NCBI GenBank assembly: GCA_964591275.1
Contig: CAZQAE010000008.1
Location: forward strand, 31,854 to 95,853
Direction: 5' to 3'
Length of the DNA stretch: 64,000 bases
Origin: G963674685 sp964591275
GTDB lineage: Bacteria; Lernaellota; Lernaellaia; JACKCT01
A model generated the notes under the pieces. That model was given only the letters and a program-made list of their open reading frames with translations. It was not told where the DNA came from and did not search any database. Both the position numbers and the translations under genes were made by a program. Of this stretch, positions 18,439 through 27,840 are shown in pieces; the stretch's first letter is position 1; every line of letters starts with the position of its first letter.

Positions 18439-19176
18439 ATGAGCGATAAAGAAGATAAAGCCAAAAAACAGATAACGCTGCTATTTTCAGGCGGTGTGGA
18501 TTCGACCATGGCGGCCTGCCAATTGGCCGAACTATTTGAGAAAGTGCATCTTGTCTCATACTCCAACGGATACGGCCATTACCTTATTTCCAGGACGGCG
18601 AAGAGGGCCAAGGAGCTATCTCGTCATTATCCGGGCAAGTTTGAGCACAGCATCATCTCGATTCGCGAACTTTTTGAGTCGCTAGTGATCGATACGCTGG
18701 ACGAAGATTACGCAAAAAGTGGATCGGGTTTCATCTGGTGCATGGGATGCAAACTGGCCATGCACATGCACACCATCATTTATAATACAGAAAACGACAT
18801 CCACCTGGCCGCCGACGGCTCGTCTTTTGACACCAGCGAAATGGTGGAGCAGATGCCCCTGAGCGTTGCCAAAATCAAAGGATTTTATTGCGAGTACGGC
18901 ATAACATTCGATAACCCGGTCTATAAGCAGAAAAGGCAGGACTCCATTAAAGCGCTCAAAACGATGGGATTCAAGATGGGCTTGCGGATCGGAGACCGGT
19001 TCCTCGGCGTGCAGCCCAAATGTAAACCCGGCGAGCTTTATTATATGCCGCTGCTTTTGCGCGGAACGCCGCCGAACCATCAGGAAAAGATGATCGGATC
19101 TTACATCGACGAAAAAATTGACTGGGCCAGGGATTATTTGAATAAGAATTTGGGCGGACAAAACTCGACCGGATGA
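18439..19176 (+). CDS. PP-loop ATP-pyrophosphatase family protein
   Basis: This cytoplasmic protein of about 245 residues has the PP-loop signature LLFSGGVDSTMAACQL at about residues 15-30. This motif is shared by QueC, ThiI, TtcA and related enzymes that adenylate a substrate. A CxxC pair (WCMGCKLAMH) near residue 100 and a later single Cys (QPKCKPGE) could bind metal or sulfur. I cannot assign it to a named family; tRNA or base modification is the most likely class. The ATG at 18439 is preferred; an in-frame start at 18412 is possible, and neither has a strong ribosome site. Confidence 0.75.
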   Translation: MSDKEDKAKKQITLLFSGGVDSTMAACQLAELFEKVHLVSYSNGYGHYLISRTAKRAKELSRHYPGKFEHSIISIRELFESLVIDTLDEDYAKSGSGFIWCMGCKLAMHMHTIIYNTENDIHLAADGSSFDTSEMVEQMPLSVAKIKGFYCEYGITFDNPVYKQKRQDSIKALKTMGFKMGLRIGDRFLGVQPKCKPGELYYMPLLLRGTPPNHQEKMIGSYIDEKIDWARDYLNKNLGGQNSTG

Positions 19177-19185
19177 AAGGCAGCG

Positions 19186-19314
19186 ATGAAGTATCAGTTC
19201 AGCGAAGAAGCTCAAGCGAAAAAGAAATGCTGCGAGCAATCATTTCTTGGCTCCATCGTAGGCCTGCAGCAAGACGACGCACATGAACTCGGTCCTATGA
19301 GACAAGCACTGTGA
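19186..19314 (+). CDS. Possible small ORF downstream of the PP-loop gene
   Basis: A 42-codon frame begins MKYQFSEEAQAKKKCCEQSF, 9 bp after the PP-loop stop, with AAAGGCAG just upstream of its ATG. No family is recognised. It could be a genuine short protein or a remnant. The region from here to 19503 holds no other convincing gene, although another short frame (MSIFVPRYRRVLGFQIKYF) follows near 19365. Confidence 0.3.
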   Translation: MKYQFSEEAQAKKKCCEQSFLGSIVGLQQDDAHELGPMRQAL

Positions 19315-19503
19315 CTTTTTATCTTGGCCGGCGTGCACACCTATCTACTTATCTGGAGTTCGCTGATGTCGATTTTCGTGCCCCGATACAGAAGAGTGCT
19401 CGGTTTTCAAATAAAATATTTTAGAGATGTCATCGCCGACGAGCTCAAAAAAAACAAGCTTCCCGGATCATCGAATCCGTAGCCTTACTTCGCTCACCGT
19501 TTC

Positions 19504-21039
19504 CTACTGCCCACAACATCCCCCGGAGATATCTCCTTGTGGCCAGCCATCGTCGTCGCTATCTTCTGTTGACGGCTGCCTTCCGGGATCGGGCTCGATG
19601 TAATCGTCGCCGGCGGTCGATGTTGTCGTAGTGCTTGTCGGCGTTGTGGTAGTTGTGGTTCCCAATGGGCAGCGCGGCGTTTGGTTGGCCCAGAACATCT
19701 GGCCAAAGGCGCCGTAGCCGCTTCCATCCTGGTTGTTGGACCTCCACACAACGACGAAATTGCCTTCGGCGTCGAAACCTACCGATGAAAAGCTTTGGTC
19801 GGATTCGGTGTGCGTGTTGGCCTGCACTTCCTCTCCCCAAGGCTGAGCGTCCACATCGAATCCCCGGGAAAAGACACCGTAATCTCCAGCGGCATCCTGC
19901 CCGTATGAGTCCCATGTCAGCAGGAATCCGCCGTCATCAAGCAGGAATACACTGGGGACTACCTGCTGGTTCGCCGTATAGGAATTGGCCCGAAATTCCT
20001 CTTCGAGAGAAGCGCCGGTGGAGTCAAAACGCCTGCAAAAAATATCCCAGTCGTCGCTGCCGGGGCCATTCGATTGCCATACAACGATGAAATTGCCTTC
20101 GTCGTCCGACGCGATGGCAGGATTCGCCTGATCGCCGCTGATTTGGGAGTTGATATTGATTTCACCGGCGACTGGAGCGCCCACGGCATCGAATTGTCGC
20201 CCGAAAATGCTCCACTCGCTGCCGTCCTGGTTTTCCGATTCCCAGACGACCGTGAACGACCCGGAAGCGTTCAGCGCCGGCGCCGGGCACCACTGCCGCT
20301 GATGAGTATAGACATTCGCCTGGATGTCGCCGGTCATCGGCTCGCTGTCGGAGTCAAATAGGCGGACGAAAGAGCCGATCTCGCTTCCGTCCTGCAGGAA
20401 GGATTCCCAGGCCACTATAAAGTCGCCGTTTCTCTTCATGTCCACAACCGGTCGCCGCTGCTCGTCCGCGTAATGGGAATTGATTCGGACTTCTTCTCCC
20501 AAAGGCGTTCCGTCGCTGCTGAAAAGACGCCCCATGATTTCCCATGTATAACCGATGGGATTTTCCGATTCCCATACCACGAGGAAATTCCCGTCCCGAT
20601 CCATACGAATGTCGCCGGACCATTGGTCGAGATCCGTGTCCTCGTTGATGAGAAATTCGCCCGTTATTGGAGCGCCCTGCGCATCGTACAGGCGCGCGAA
20701 AATGCCTATGCCGCTTCCATCCTGATCATAAGACTGCCAAATCACGACGAAATCCCCTTCATCGGTCATAGCCAGCGAAGGGTAAGTCTGGTCGCCCGTC
20801 GTGTAAGTGTTGATCTGAAATTCGCAGCCCTCGGGTCCGGAGTCACGCTGTTCGCTTGCGTTGTATTCGGAATTTTCCACGCCCGGATTCTTGTATTCAC
20901 CGGCGTGATGATCCCTGCTCCTATACGCTGTAGGCTCGCCTTTCTGATGAAAGGCGGCAGCGGCAAAAGTCGGGAGAAACGCCAATGCGCCCAATAGGCA
21001 GGTTCCGATGAGAACGGAGATTGCTCGCCAAAAATTCAC
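19504..21039 (-). CDS. Secreted beta-repeat protein with Asp/GGCCG C-terminal tail
   Basis: This 511-residue protein begins at a GTG with GAGGAAACC directly upstream, then a signal peptide (FWRAISVLIGTCLLGALAF). It contains about seven repeats of 55-60 residues with the core GDFVVIWQSYDQDGSGIGIFARLYDAQG, which look like beta-propeller or blade units. A Thr-rich linker (TTTTTTPTSTTTTST) leads to the tail SDDDGWPQGDISGGCCGQ. The tail matches that of the protein at 43913-45871 (EGWPEGKVTGGCCGCE), although the two bodies are unrelated. The N-terminus has no lipobox, so the tail may serve for sorting or anchoring. It is probably surface-exposed. Confidence 0.7.
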   Translation of the reverse strand: MNFWRAISVLIGTCLLGALAFLPTFAAAAFHQKGEPTAYRSRDHHAGEYKNPGVENSEYNASEQRDSGPEGCEFQINTYTTGDQTYPSLAMTDEGDFVVIWQSYDQDGSGIGIFARLYDAQGAPITGEFLINEDTDLDQWSGDIRMDRDGNFLVVWESENPIGYTWEIMGRLFSSDGTPLGEEVRINSHYADEQRRPVVDMKRNGDFIVAWESFLQDGSEIGSFVRLFDSDSEPMTGDIQANVYTHQRQWCPAPALNASGSFTVVWESENQDGSEWSIFGRQFDAVGAPVAGEININSQISGDQANPAIASDDEGNFIVVWQSNGPGSDDWDIFCRRFDSTGASLEEEFRANSYTANQQVVPSVFLLDDGGFLLTWDSYGQDAAGDYGVFSRGFDVDAQPWGEEVQANTHTESDQSFSSVGFDAEGNFVVVWRSNNQDGSGYGAFGQMFWANQTPRCPLGTTTTTTPTSTTTTSTAGDDYIEPDPGRQPSTEDSDDDGWPQGDISGGCCGQ

Positions 21040-21192
21040 GGTTTCCTCAAAAAAGGGTGGTGGAGCAACTTTTTTTAGGATTGAACTTTGCCGGGCGATT
21101 GTCAAGAAATAATGGACTTTGAACACGCCTCTAACGCAAGCATACAGCGGCGCTAAAGTTCTCCCTGGCTCTTCAGGCACTTGCCGACTGCT

Positions 21193-23226
21193 TTATTGCG
21201 TTATCCATGCCTCATTGTAGTCACGGTAGCGCGTGATGACGAAATCCATCCATTCGCCGTTGTTAAGCTCAATCAAGTGCGAAGCCTGAATGCTGGCGGT
21301 TGAAAGCGTTTGGGGAGAATCGAATGCGAGATGGCCGCAGAAGGAGCCGTTGCCTTTGTTCAAATAAACGGTGGCCGTCGCCGACGCCCCGCCCTGCGCG
21401 ACCAGCACATCGGTGTCTGAGTCCCCGTCGATGTCCGCGACTCCAAACTGTCTGACAGCGCCCATATTCACTTCCGAATCAAAAACGTCCTGATCCTCCG
21501 TAAAAGTCGGATTGGAACCTCCGCTGTTCCACCAGACGGCCAGCGGCTCGCTTCGGTTGCTGACCAGCAAATCTTCATCGGAATCCCCGTCGAAATCAGC
21601 AAAGACGACTTCCGCCGTGGCGCCGCTCCCGAACTCGCTTCGGCATGTCATACCGGCCTGCCCGTCGTTGATGCACAGCAGATTCTGGATCGAGGTGTCG
21701 CCGGATGTCAGGTAGCTTCCTCCCACCGCGAGATCAAGGTCGCCGTCTGAGTCAACATCGCTGAGCGAAAGCGCCTGCGTAGTCATATCAGGCGGGCCGA
21801 AATATAACTGCGTGAAAGTCCTTCCCCCGGCGCCATCATCGATGTTTTTGAGAATTGTCATGTCAACCGGGTGGGTCTCCTGGTTATGCGCGCAGATGAT
21901 TTCCGGATATCCGTCGCCGTTCAGGTCGCCCACCGCCATTCCCAGACAGTCCTCCTGAGAACTTCCCCAGGCATAGATCTCCAGGAACACATTGCCGCCC
22001 AAATTCTGATAAAGATGGCTGCCGGAACTGTCGGAACCTCCGAAAGCCACATCGAAGAGTTTGTCGCTGTCATAATCGATGAACTTGACTTCACGCGACG
22101 CATAGAGCGGAAAAGGCTCCACCGCCGTTAAACCGCCGGTCCCGTTGTTGACAAAAATACGGTCGTGGCCTGTGCCGATGTTAGCCACCATGAAGTCGAA
22201 GTCGCTGTCGAAATCATAATCAGCGCTGCTGACTCTGTAGCTTCTGGAACCGGAATTGGCGTCTCCCGATATCATGGATAACTGGCTTCCAACCCACTGA
22301 CCGACGACGCTGATATCCAGCTCGTCACTCTGGCCGTTGGCGTCCTCGCACTTGACCCTGTCTATTTTCCAGGCCGTGGAACCGGCAGTGTATTCGCCGG
22401 TCACCGAATCAAGCGTGCCGCCTGAAGCATTTTCCTCGAAGGAATAGACCACCGGCGCAACGGCGTCCGGAGCCGATAGCGCAAGCGATTCGCCCGCTTC
22501 CAAAATCGCGCACACCGGCTCAATGGAAAACTCATAATCAAAAACATTGATGGAAACGTTGTCGAACTCGGTGTTTTGCTCCGTGTCCGTGACGCTGAGC
22601 GTTATCAGATGAGCGCCCGGCGTCAGGCTGGGCGCCGTCGCGGAAATGAATCCGACAACATTTGGGGGTGTCGTGTCCAGCACCCCATCGACATCGCTGC
22701 TCCATTGCAGGCTCCAGGTCGCCGGGTCACCCTCATAGCCGGTCACCAGGCCCCGCAGTGCTACAGATTCTGAAGGTCCGAAAGCCTCGCTCTGGCCGGG
22801 TGCGGTTATTTCCACCGAGAAAGGCCCGTCATCGTCGGCATCATCGTCGATATCATCATCGACATCGTCGTCAACGTCATCGTCTGTATCATCATCTACA
22901 TCATCGTTGATATCATCGTCAGCATCGTCATTGGCATCATCATCGTTGCCGCCGTCCGCGCAAACACAGTTTTCAAAATACTCGCAGCTATCAATTGTGG
23001 CGCATTCCAACATCGCCGGCGGCACGTAATCAAAACACCACTGCGCGCAATCCTCCGCAACGCATTCCAATCCTTCGCACTCCAAAACCTTTGCGCAGAA
23101 ATCCTCGCAACCGAAAACCGATTCATCTGCGTCCGCTTCATCGTCGTTGTCGGCGCAACCGGAAAAACCCGACCCGAAAGCCAGGCATACAAAAGACAAT
23201 AAGATCAAAAACCTCAGTGCTTTCAT
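21193..23226 (-). CDS. FG-GAP/VCBS-repeat surface lipoprotein with Cys-rich and Asp-rich regions
   Basis: This 677-residue protein has a lipoprotein signal (LSFVCLAFGSGFSGC). The start at 23226 is fixed by GGGAGGCGGAA. Next is a Cys-rich module (about residues 38-85, with 11 or more cysteines such as CEDFCAKVLECEGLECVAEDC), then a 40-residue aspartate tract. An Ig/PKD-like region with VEITAPGQSEAFGPSESV follows. The C-terminal half has repeated FG-GAP/VCBS motifs (GDLNGDGYPEI, DVDSDGDLDLAVGG, ADFDGDSDEDLLVS, ADIDGDSDTDVLVA) that bind Ca2+ and fold as a propeller. It is likely an outer-surface adhesin-like protein. No catalytic motif is seen. Confidence 0.8.
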   Translation of the reverse strand: MKALRFLILLSFVCLAFGSGFSGCADNDDEADADESVFGCEDFCAKVLECEGLECVAEDCAQWCFDYVPPAMLECATIDSCEYFENCVCADGGNDDDANDDADDDINDDVDDDTDDDVDDDVDDDIDDDADDDGPFSVEITAPGQSEAFGPSESVALRGLVTGYEGDPATWSLQWSSDVDGVLDTTPPNVVGFISATAPSLTPGAHLITLSVTDTEQNTEFDNVSINVFDYEFSIEPVCAILEAGESLALSAPDAVAPVVYSFEENASGGTLDSVTGEYTAGSTAWKIDRVKCEDANGQSDELDISVVGQWVGSQLSMISGDANSGSRSYRVSSADYDFDSDFDFMVANIGTGHDRIFVNNGTGGLTAVEPFPLYASREVKFIDYDSDKLFDVAFGGSDSSGSHLYQNLGGNVFLEIYAWGSSQEDCLGMAVGDLNGDGYPEIICAHNQETHPVDMTILKNIDDGAGGRTFTQLYFGPPDMTTQALSLSDVDSDGDLDLAVGGSYLTSGDTSIQNLLCINDGQAGMTCRSEFGSGATAEVVFADFDGDSDEDLLVSNRSEPLAVWWNSGGSNPTFTEDQDVFDSEVNMGAVRQFGVADIDGDSDTDVLVAQGGASATATVYLNKGNGSFCGHLAFDSPQTLSTASIQASHLIELNNGEWMDFVITRYRDYNEAWITQ

Positions 23227-23321
23227 TTCCGCCTCCCTTCCCAATGATATTTCCACATTACGTTTTTTCATAAGCCGTGTCACGCCGCACGGCTGCGTCG
23301 GACAGGCAACAAAAAGCCGCA

Positions 23322-23356
23322 AATTCACCCAGGTCGACTCAAGGCCCGCAGGGAGC
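23322..23356. repeat. Divergent copy of dispersed intergenic repeat
   Basis: TTCACCCAGGTCGACTCAAG followed by GCCC parallels TTCACCCAAGTCGCCTCAAA and GCCC at 52341-52365. The TGTGCGA arm is not recognisable here. It abuts the REP pair that follows. Confidence 0.35.
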
Positions 23357-23372
23357 TGGATTTTGGCCTTTT

Positions 23373-23628
23373 TGCCCGAAGGGCAACACAATATTAGCCG
23401 GCAGCGTAAGCTGCCGGGCATAGGTATTCCATTTTTTCTGTGAGCCCGTAAGGGCGATACAAACATTGGAAAGATAACAAGATCATGTCCTCCAATATCA
23501 TCGACACGTCGTGAAATTGAGGACATGAGAAAAATGGATGTGCCGCCCCTGACGGGGCTTTGAGAGATGTTATTTGCCTATTCCCTCGGGCTGACGCCCG
23601 GGGCTAATACTGTAACGCCCTTCGGGCT
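23373..23628. repeat. Segment bounded by two inverted REP-like palindromes
   Basis: The left unit (23373-23418) reads GCCCGAAGGGCAACACAA, TATTAGCC and the hairpin GGCAGCGTAAGCTGCC. The right unit (23586-23628) is the same architecture on the other strand (CGGGCTGACGCCCG, GGGCTAATACTGTAACGCCC, TTCGGGC). Between them are a partial copy (AGCCCGTAAGGGCGATACAA near 23442) and another hairpin (GCCCCTGACGGGGC near 23550). There is no open frame, so it resembles a non-autonomous relative of the transposase locus at 17561-18187. Confidence 0.65.
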
Positions 23629-23725
23629 AAATTCGGAAAAGAATATCCATTTCACTCCTATAATCTCGACAGGAATGTCTCTCCTAAACCCTGAACCCTA
23701 AATTCATGACTCCAAGCCCTGAATT

Positions 23726-25168
23726 CTATTCCTTTTTCTTGGCCTTCTTCTCTTCTTTTTCTTCCGGGACAGGATCAGGGATTCCGCGGATGTCGCGGTC
23801 GATGGTCCGGGCGGCCATCTTGCCGGCGCCCATGGCCAGGATGACGGTCGCGGCGCCTGAAACGATGTCGCCGCCGGCGTAAACGCCCTTTTTCGAGGTG
23901 CGCGCGAACTCGTCGGCCACGATGGTCCCCCACTTGGAGGTGTCAATGTCCTTCGTGGTTTTCGGGATGAGGGGATTGGGGCCGTTGCCGATGGCCACGA
24001 CCACCACGTCAGCCTCAATGAAAAATTCCGATCCTTCGATGGGAACGGGGCGACGGCGTCCCGAGGCGTCCGGTTCGCCCAGTTCCATTCGAATGCAGTT
24101 CATACCCGTCACCCAGCCGCGCTCGTCGGCAGTGAAGGAAAGGGGATTGCACAGCAGGTTGAAATTAAGGCCCTCTTCCTCGGCATGATGAACTTCTTCG
24201 GCCCTGGCCGGCATTTCCACCCGTGAGCGCCGGTAAACCAGGTTCACCTGATCGGCGCCGAGGCGAATCGCCGTGCGCGCCGAGTCCATCGCCACGTTCC
24301 CGCCGCCCAAGACCGCGACGTTTTTGCCCAAGATGACCGGGGTGCGCGACTTGGGAAACTCGTAGGCCTTCATCAGATTGGAGCGCGTCAGATATTCATT
24401 GGCCGAATAGACGCCGATGGAGTTTTCGCCCGGCAAGCCCATGAAATTCGGCAATCCCGCGCCGGTTCCCACGAAGACGGCGGAAAAGCCCTGTTCCAAC
24501 AGTTCATCGACTGTGTCGAGTTTGCCGACCACGTAGTTGTATTGAATGTCGACGCCGAGGCTGGAAACGTAATCCACTTCCTTTTGCACGATGCCCTTGG
24601 GCAGGCGAAACTCCGGGATGCCGTACACCAGCACGCCGCCGGCCTTGTGAAAAGCCTCGAAGACAGTGACCTCATAACCCAACATGCTCAAATCCGCAGC
24701 GCAGGTCAGTCCGGCCGGTCCCGCTCCCACGATGGCGATCCTGTACCCGTTTTTCGGCCCCATTTCCGGAAGCGTGTAGCCAATGTTTTCTCTTTCCCAG
24801 TCGGCCAGAAAACGTTCCAGGTTGCCGATGGCCACGGGTTTGCCCTTTTTGCCCAAGACGCATTTGGCTTCGCATTGCGATTCCTGCGGACAGACCCGGC
24901 CACAGATGGCGGGAAGGCCGTTGGTGTTTTTGATGATGCCGATGGCGGCCTTGAAATCGCCTTCCTCAACCTTTGCCAAAAAGGCCGGGATGTTCACTTC
25001 GACGGGGCAGCCATTCATGCAAAGAGGTTTTTTGCACTGGAGACAGCGGCTCGCTTCGGCCATGGCCTGCTCGGGCGTGAAGCCATATGGAACCTCGTTG
25101 AAGTTACGGACGCGCTCTGTGGGTGGCTGCTCCTTCATATAATGACGGTCGATTTTCACTTTTGGCAT
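23726..25168 (-). CDS. nfnB: NADPH:ferredoxin transhydrogenase large subunit (NfnB/GltD-like)
   Basis: This 480-residue flavoprotein belongs to the glutamate synthase small-chain family. N-terminal cysteines for two [4Fe-4S] clusters occur in SRCLQCKKPLCMNGCPV and CGRVCPQESQCEAKCVLG. The FAD site is IAIVGAGPAGLTCAADL and the NADP site is VAVLGGGNVAMDSARTA; the second FAD block is KKGVYAGGDIVSGAATV. Because the partner subunit lies 30 bp upstream, the pair is read as NfnAB. That complex bifurcates electrons between NADH, NADPH and ferredoxin. A sulfide dehydrogenase (SudAB) role is an alternative name for the same architecture. The C-terminal tail is unusually lysine rich (KEEKKAKKKE). Confidence 0.88.
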   Translation of the reverse strand: MPKVKIDRHYMKEQPPTERVRNFNEVPYGFTPEQAMAEASRCLQCKKPLCMNGCPVEVNIPAFLAKVEEGDFKAAIGIIKNTNGLPAICGRVCPQESQCEAKCVLGKKGKPVAIGNLERFLADWERENIGYTLPEMGPKNGYRIAIVGAGPAGLTCAADLSMLGYEVTVFEAFHKAGGVLVYGIPEFRLPKGIVQKEVDYVSSLGVDIQYNYVVGKLDTVDELLEQGFSAVFVGTGAGLPNFMGLPGENSIGVYSANEYLTRSNLMKAYEFPKSRTPVILGKNVAVLGGGNVAMDSARTAIRLGADQVNLVYRRSRVEMPARAEEVHHAEEEGLNFNLLCNPLSFTADERGWVTGMNCIRMELGEPDASGRRRPVPIEGSEFFIEADVVVVAIGNGPNPLIPKTTKDIDTSKWGTIVADEFARTSKKGVYAGGDIVSGAATVILAMGAGKMAARTIDRDIRGIPDPVPEEKEEKKAKKKE

Positions 25169-25198
25169 TTTTTTATCCTTCTATCATATTTTTTTTGA

Positions 25199-26083
25199 TC
25201 AGCCGCGACCGATTTTGCAAGCGTGTTCTTCCATAGCCTTTTTTTCGTATTCCTTGTAGGCCCCAATCCGCCTTGTCAGTTCGTCGAAATCCACGCCGTG
25301 GCCGTCGAACTCCGGCCCGTCCACGCAGCAAAACTTCGTTTCGCCGCGCACGGTAACGCGGCAACCGCCGCACATGCCGGTGCCGTCCACCATGATGGGG
25401 TTGAGGCTAACGGTGATCGGAGCTTCGTATTTTTTCGCGATGGCGACGGTGGCTTTCATCATGGGCACGGGACCGACGGCGAAGACGTGGTCGAAAACGC
25501 CGTCTTCGATCATCCAGTTGTCCAGAAGCTGGCTGACGAAACCCTTGAATCCGGCGCTGCCATCATCGGTACACACGCCCACGCGATCGCTATTCGCGCG
25601 CATTTCATTTTCCAGGATCAGGAGATCTTTGTTTCGCGAGCCGATGATGGTGCTGACTTCGTTGCCCGCCGCTTTGAGGGCTTCGACTATGGGGAACAGA
25701 GGCGCCACGCCGATTCCGCCGCCCACGCACGCCACGCGACCGAAGTTCTTGATCTCGGTGGCTTCGCCCAAGGGCCCGGCGACGTCCAGGATAAATTGTC
25801 CGGGTTCCATTTCCGATAACTGCGTTGTGGTAAAACCCACAACCTGCCAGATGATTGTCAGGCTTCCTTCCTCGGCGTTTGCGTCGGCTATGGTCAGCGG
25901 AATGCGCTCGCCGACCTCATCAATGCGAAGCAAAATAAACTGACCGGGGTTTCTTTTGCGCGCGATGTGTGGCGCTAAAAATTTCATGCGATAGACAAGA
26001 CCCGGCAGAAGCGCTTCCACCGACAGGATTTTGTTGCCCGAGTTGGCCTTTTCGCCACCGCTTGCGGATTTATTCGTGGACAT
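25199..26083 (-). CDS. nfnA: NADH-dependent reduced ferredoxin:NADP oxidoreductase small subunit
   Basis: This 294-residue protein is of the dihydroorotate dehydrogenase electron-transfer (PyrK-like) family. The FAD domain has FILLRIDEVGERIPLTIAD. The NAD-binding domain has VACVGGGIGVAPLFPIVEAL. The C-terminal [2Fe-2S] cysteines are in GTGMCGGCRVTV and KFCCVDGPEFDGH. It has a Ser/Lys-rich N-terminal extension of about 20 residues. It lies directly upstream of the large subunit and both form one operon. In anaerobes the complex balances ferredoxin, NADH and NADPH. No hydrogenase or Rnf gene is in the window. Confidence 0.88.
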   Translation of the reverse strand: MSTNKSASGGEKANSGNKILSVEALLPGLVYRMKFLAPHIARKRNPGQFILLRIDEVGERIPLTIADANAEEGSLTIIWQVVGFTTTQLSEMEPGQFILDVAGPLGEATEIKNFGRVACVGGGIGVAPLFPIVEALKAAGNEVSTIIGSRNKDLLILENEMRANSDRVGVCTDDGSAGFKGFVSQLLDNWMIEDGVFDHVFAVGPVPMMKATVAIAKKYEAPITVSLNPIMVDGTGMCGGCRVTVRGETKFCCVDGPEFDGHGVDFDELTRRIGAYKEYEKKAMEEHACKIGRG

Positions 26084-26180
26084 TTTTTCAAAACCTTTCT
26101 TTCAAATGACGGACCATCGGTCCCTCTCGAAACCGCTGCAACTTACATTTTTCAGACGAAAGCATCAAGATAATGATTGC

Positions 26181-26218
26181 AAGAAAGCGAGAGGGCGCAA
26201 CGGCCAAAAGTCCCTCGC
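26181..26218 (-). terminator. Candidate terminator after the ferritin-like gene
   Basis: On the minus strand a stem GCGAGGGA / CCCTCTCGC with an interior loop is followed by TTTCTT. It lies 9 bp beyond the stop at 26227 and separates that gene from nfnA. Confidence 0.5.
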
Positions 26219-26226
26219 GCCTGATT

Positions 26227-26712
26227 TCAAACGCCCAGCTTTTCCAAAGCCCCGCCGAGAGCGACAATATGGCCCAGTTCCTGCTTGATGATTTTCGCGA
26301 TCTTTTCCTGATCCGCCGGGTCGCTCGCGGCTTCCCGAATTCCCGAATAGAAAACGACCGAGTCCTTTTCAAGCCCAATGGCGAAACGCAGGATATCCTC
26401 CAGTTTCTCATCGCCGGTCAGTTTTGTTGAAGGATCGGTTTTCACGTCGAAGACGTAATTGTCCGCAACAGCGTTGAGAAATGTCGCCATTTGGCCCTGC
26501 GGATCGAAGGCCCCGCTTTGGACGAACTGCGCGCGCATGACCGCGAAAGCGCTACGGTGCTCGTCTTCCATATCGGCCAGGGAGGCCAGCAAATCTTTAA
26601 CGTCTTCATCCTTGGAGTTTTCCGCCGCCTTGCGATAAAAACTAGCGCCGTTAGTTTCGATTTTTTCGGCGATGGCCAGCGTTTCATCCACGTTATAATA
26701 ATTTTTTGACAT
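26227..26712 (-). CDS. Ferritin-like diiron protein (rubrerythrin-type, no rubredoxin domain)
   Basis: This 161-residue four-helix protein has metal-ligand patterns of the ferritin-like superfamily: IAEKIETNGASFYRKAAE, LADMEDEHRSAFAVM (ExxH), AIGLEKDSVVFYSGI and IIKQELGHIVALGGAL (ExxxH-like). Rubrerythrin-type proteins reduce peroxide in anaerobes, but this one has no C-terminal rubredoxin domain. It could need an external electron donor. The start at 26712 has GGGGGA eight bases upstream; an upstream extension to 26775 runs into REP-like sequence and is rejected. Confidence 0.85.
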   Translation of the reverse strand: MSKNYYNVDETLAIAEKIETNGASFYRKAAENSKDEDVKDLLASLADMEDEHRSAFAVMRAQFVQSGAFDPQGQMATFLNAVADNYVFDVKTDPSTKLTGDEKLEDILRFAIGLEKDSVVFYSGIREAASDPADQEKIAKIIKQELGHIVALGGALEKLGV

Positions 26713-26730
26713 CGGTTGATTCCCCCGCTG

Positions 26731-26830
26731 ATGAATGTACCGCCCTGCGGGCTCAAATGTAAATGATTCACACATCGTTTACCGGCAGCCAACGCAACCA
26801 ACTACTGCTGTAACACCCTTCAGGCTCACA
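26731..26830. repeat. Degenerate REP-like sequence
   Basis: It contains ACCGCCCTGCGGGCTCAAAT, which closely matches GCCGCCCTACCGGGCTCAAA beside the transposase at about 18100. It ends with TGTAACACCCTTCAGGCT, a mutated GTAACGCCCTTCGGGCT. It directly abuts the end of the broken kinase gene at 26826. Confidence 0.5.
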
Positions 26831-27833
26831 CGGGAAGCACAACTACGAAGCGACAGCCCTTTTGAATAATGCCGAGGAAGCGCTCGTTTTCCTCCGCCGT
26901 CATATCTCCTTTATGGTCGCTCAATAATTCCACCGCGCCTCGAATGGCCGTCAGAGGCGTTTTGAATTCGTGAGACACGCGGGCCGCGAAATCTTTGATG
27001 TAGTCGGCTCGCTCTTCGAGTTCCGTCGCCATTTTCGAAAGCTCGCCTGAGAGCATCGCCACTTCATGCGTTCCGGGATGAAGCAGCGGCGTTACCGCCC
27101 CGCGCTCGCCGCGTGAAACCCGCCGGGCCTGATCAATGAGCTGCCGGACCGGGCGACTGATGGTCAGCGCAATGAAAACGGAAACAAGAATGACGATGAG
27201 AATTAGGAGAATGCCGGCGTTGAGAATGTGAAAGCGATTTTTATAGAGGGTTTTCATGACGTCCATGGGCGTACGCGACAAGACAACCGCGCCCAGAATA
27301 CGATCCTGGAAAATAACGGGCAGCGCCACGAACACGCGCACTCGCTTGCCGCGGCTGATCGAATCCACTTTAGTCCGGGAATTATCAGATTCTCTCCGTC
27401 GGATCAGCGCATGAGGCGTGCCCGCCAGAGCGCTACGCACCTCCGGCCAATTGGCCAGAGACATCCCATACTCAAATGGGATTCCACTCTCATCGATGGC
27501 GCCAGATGACGCCACAACGACGCCCTGATGATCCACGATGCGTATCCCCGCCAGCGTGATGTCTTTTGTGGCCAGGATGATCGGCAAAATCTTTGCGCCA
27601 ACGGCTTTGGCTCTTTCGTCCATCGGCATGTCCGGCGGCGTAGCGCGGGGCGCCGGTTCAAAAATTTCATCTTCGGCCAAATCCAGGTCGGGCATGATGG
27701 GATGAAAAGGCTCGCCGTCCTTTAGCCGAGTCAGGACCTCCGATGGCGCTGGATTGCCCACCTTCGACCAGTCGACATCATTGGACTCCGCCAGGGCGCG
27801 CTCAATCCCATAGTCGCTGTACTCCTGCGCCAT
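26826..27833 (-). pseudogene. Truncated sensor histidine kinase (CreC-like), ATPase domain deleted
   Basis: The 335-codon frame starts inside a periplasmic sensor domain (ITLAGIRIVDHQGVVVASSG) without the first membrane helix. It then has one membrane helix (ILLILIVILVSVFIALTI), a HAMP domain and the phosphoacceptor box FAARVSHEFKTPLTAIRG. After FLGIIQ it jumps straight to KGCRFVVVLPV, which is the usual last strand of a kinase ATPase domain. About 110 residues with the N, G1 and G2 boxes are therefore missing, apparently by an in-frame deletion. The ATG at 27833 has no ribosome site. The protein could not autophosphorylate. It adjoins a CreD-like fragment on the opposite strand. Confidence 0.75.
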
Positions 27834-27840
27834 CGCGGCA

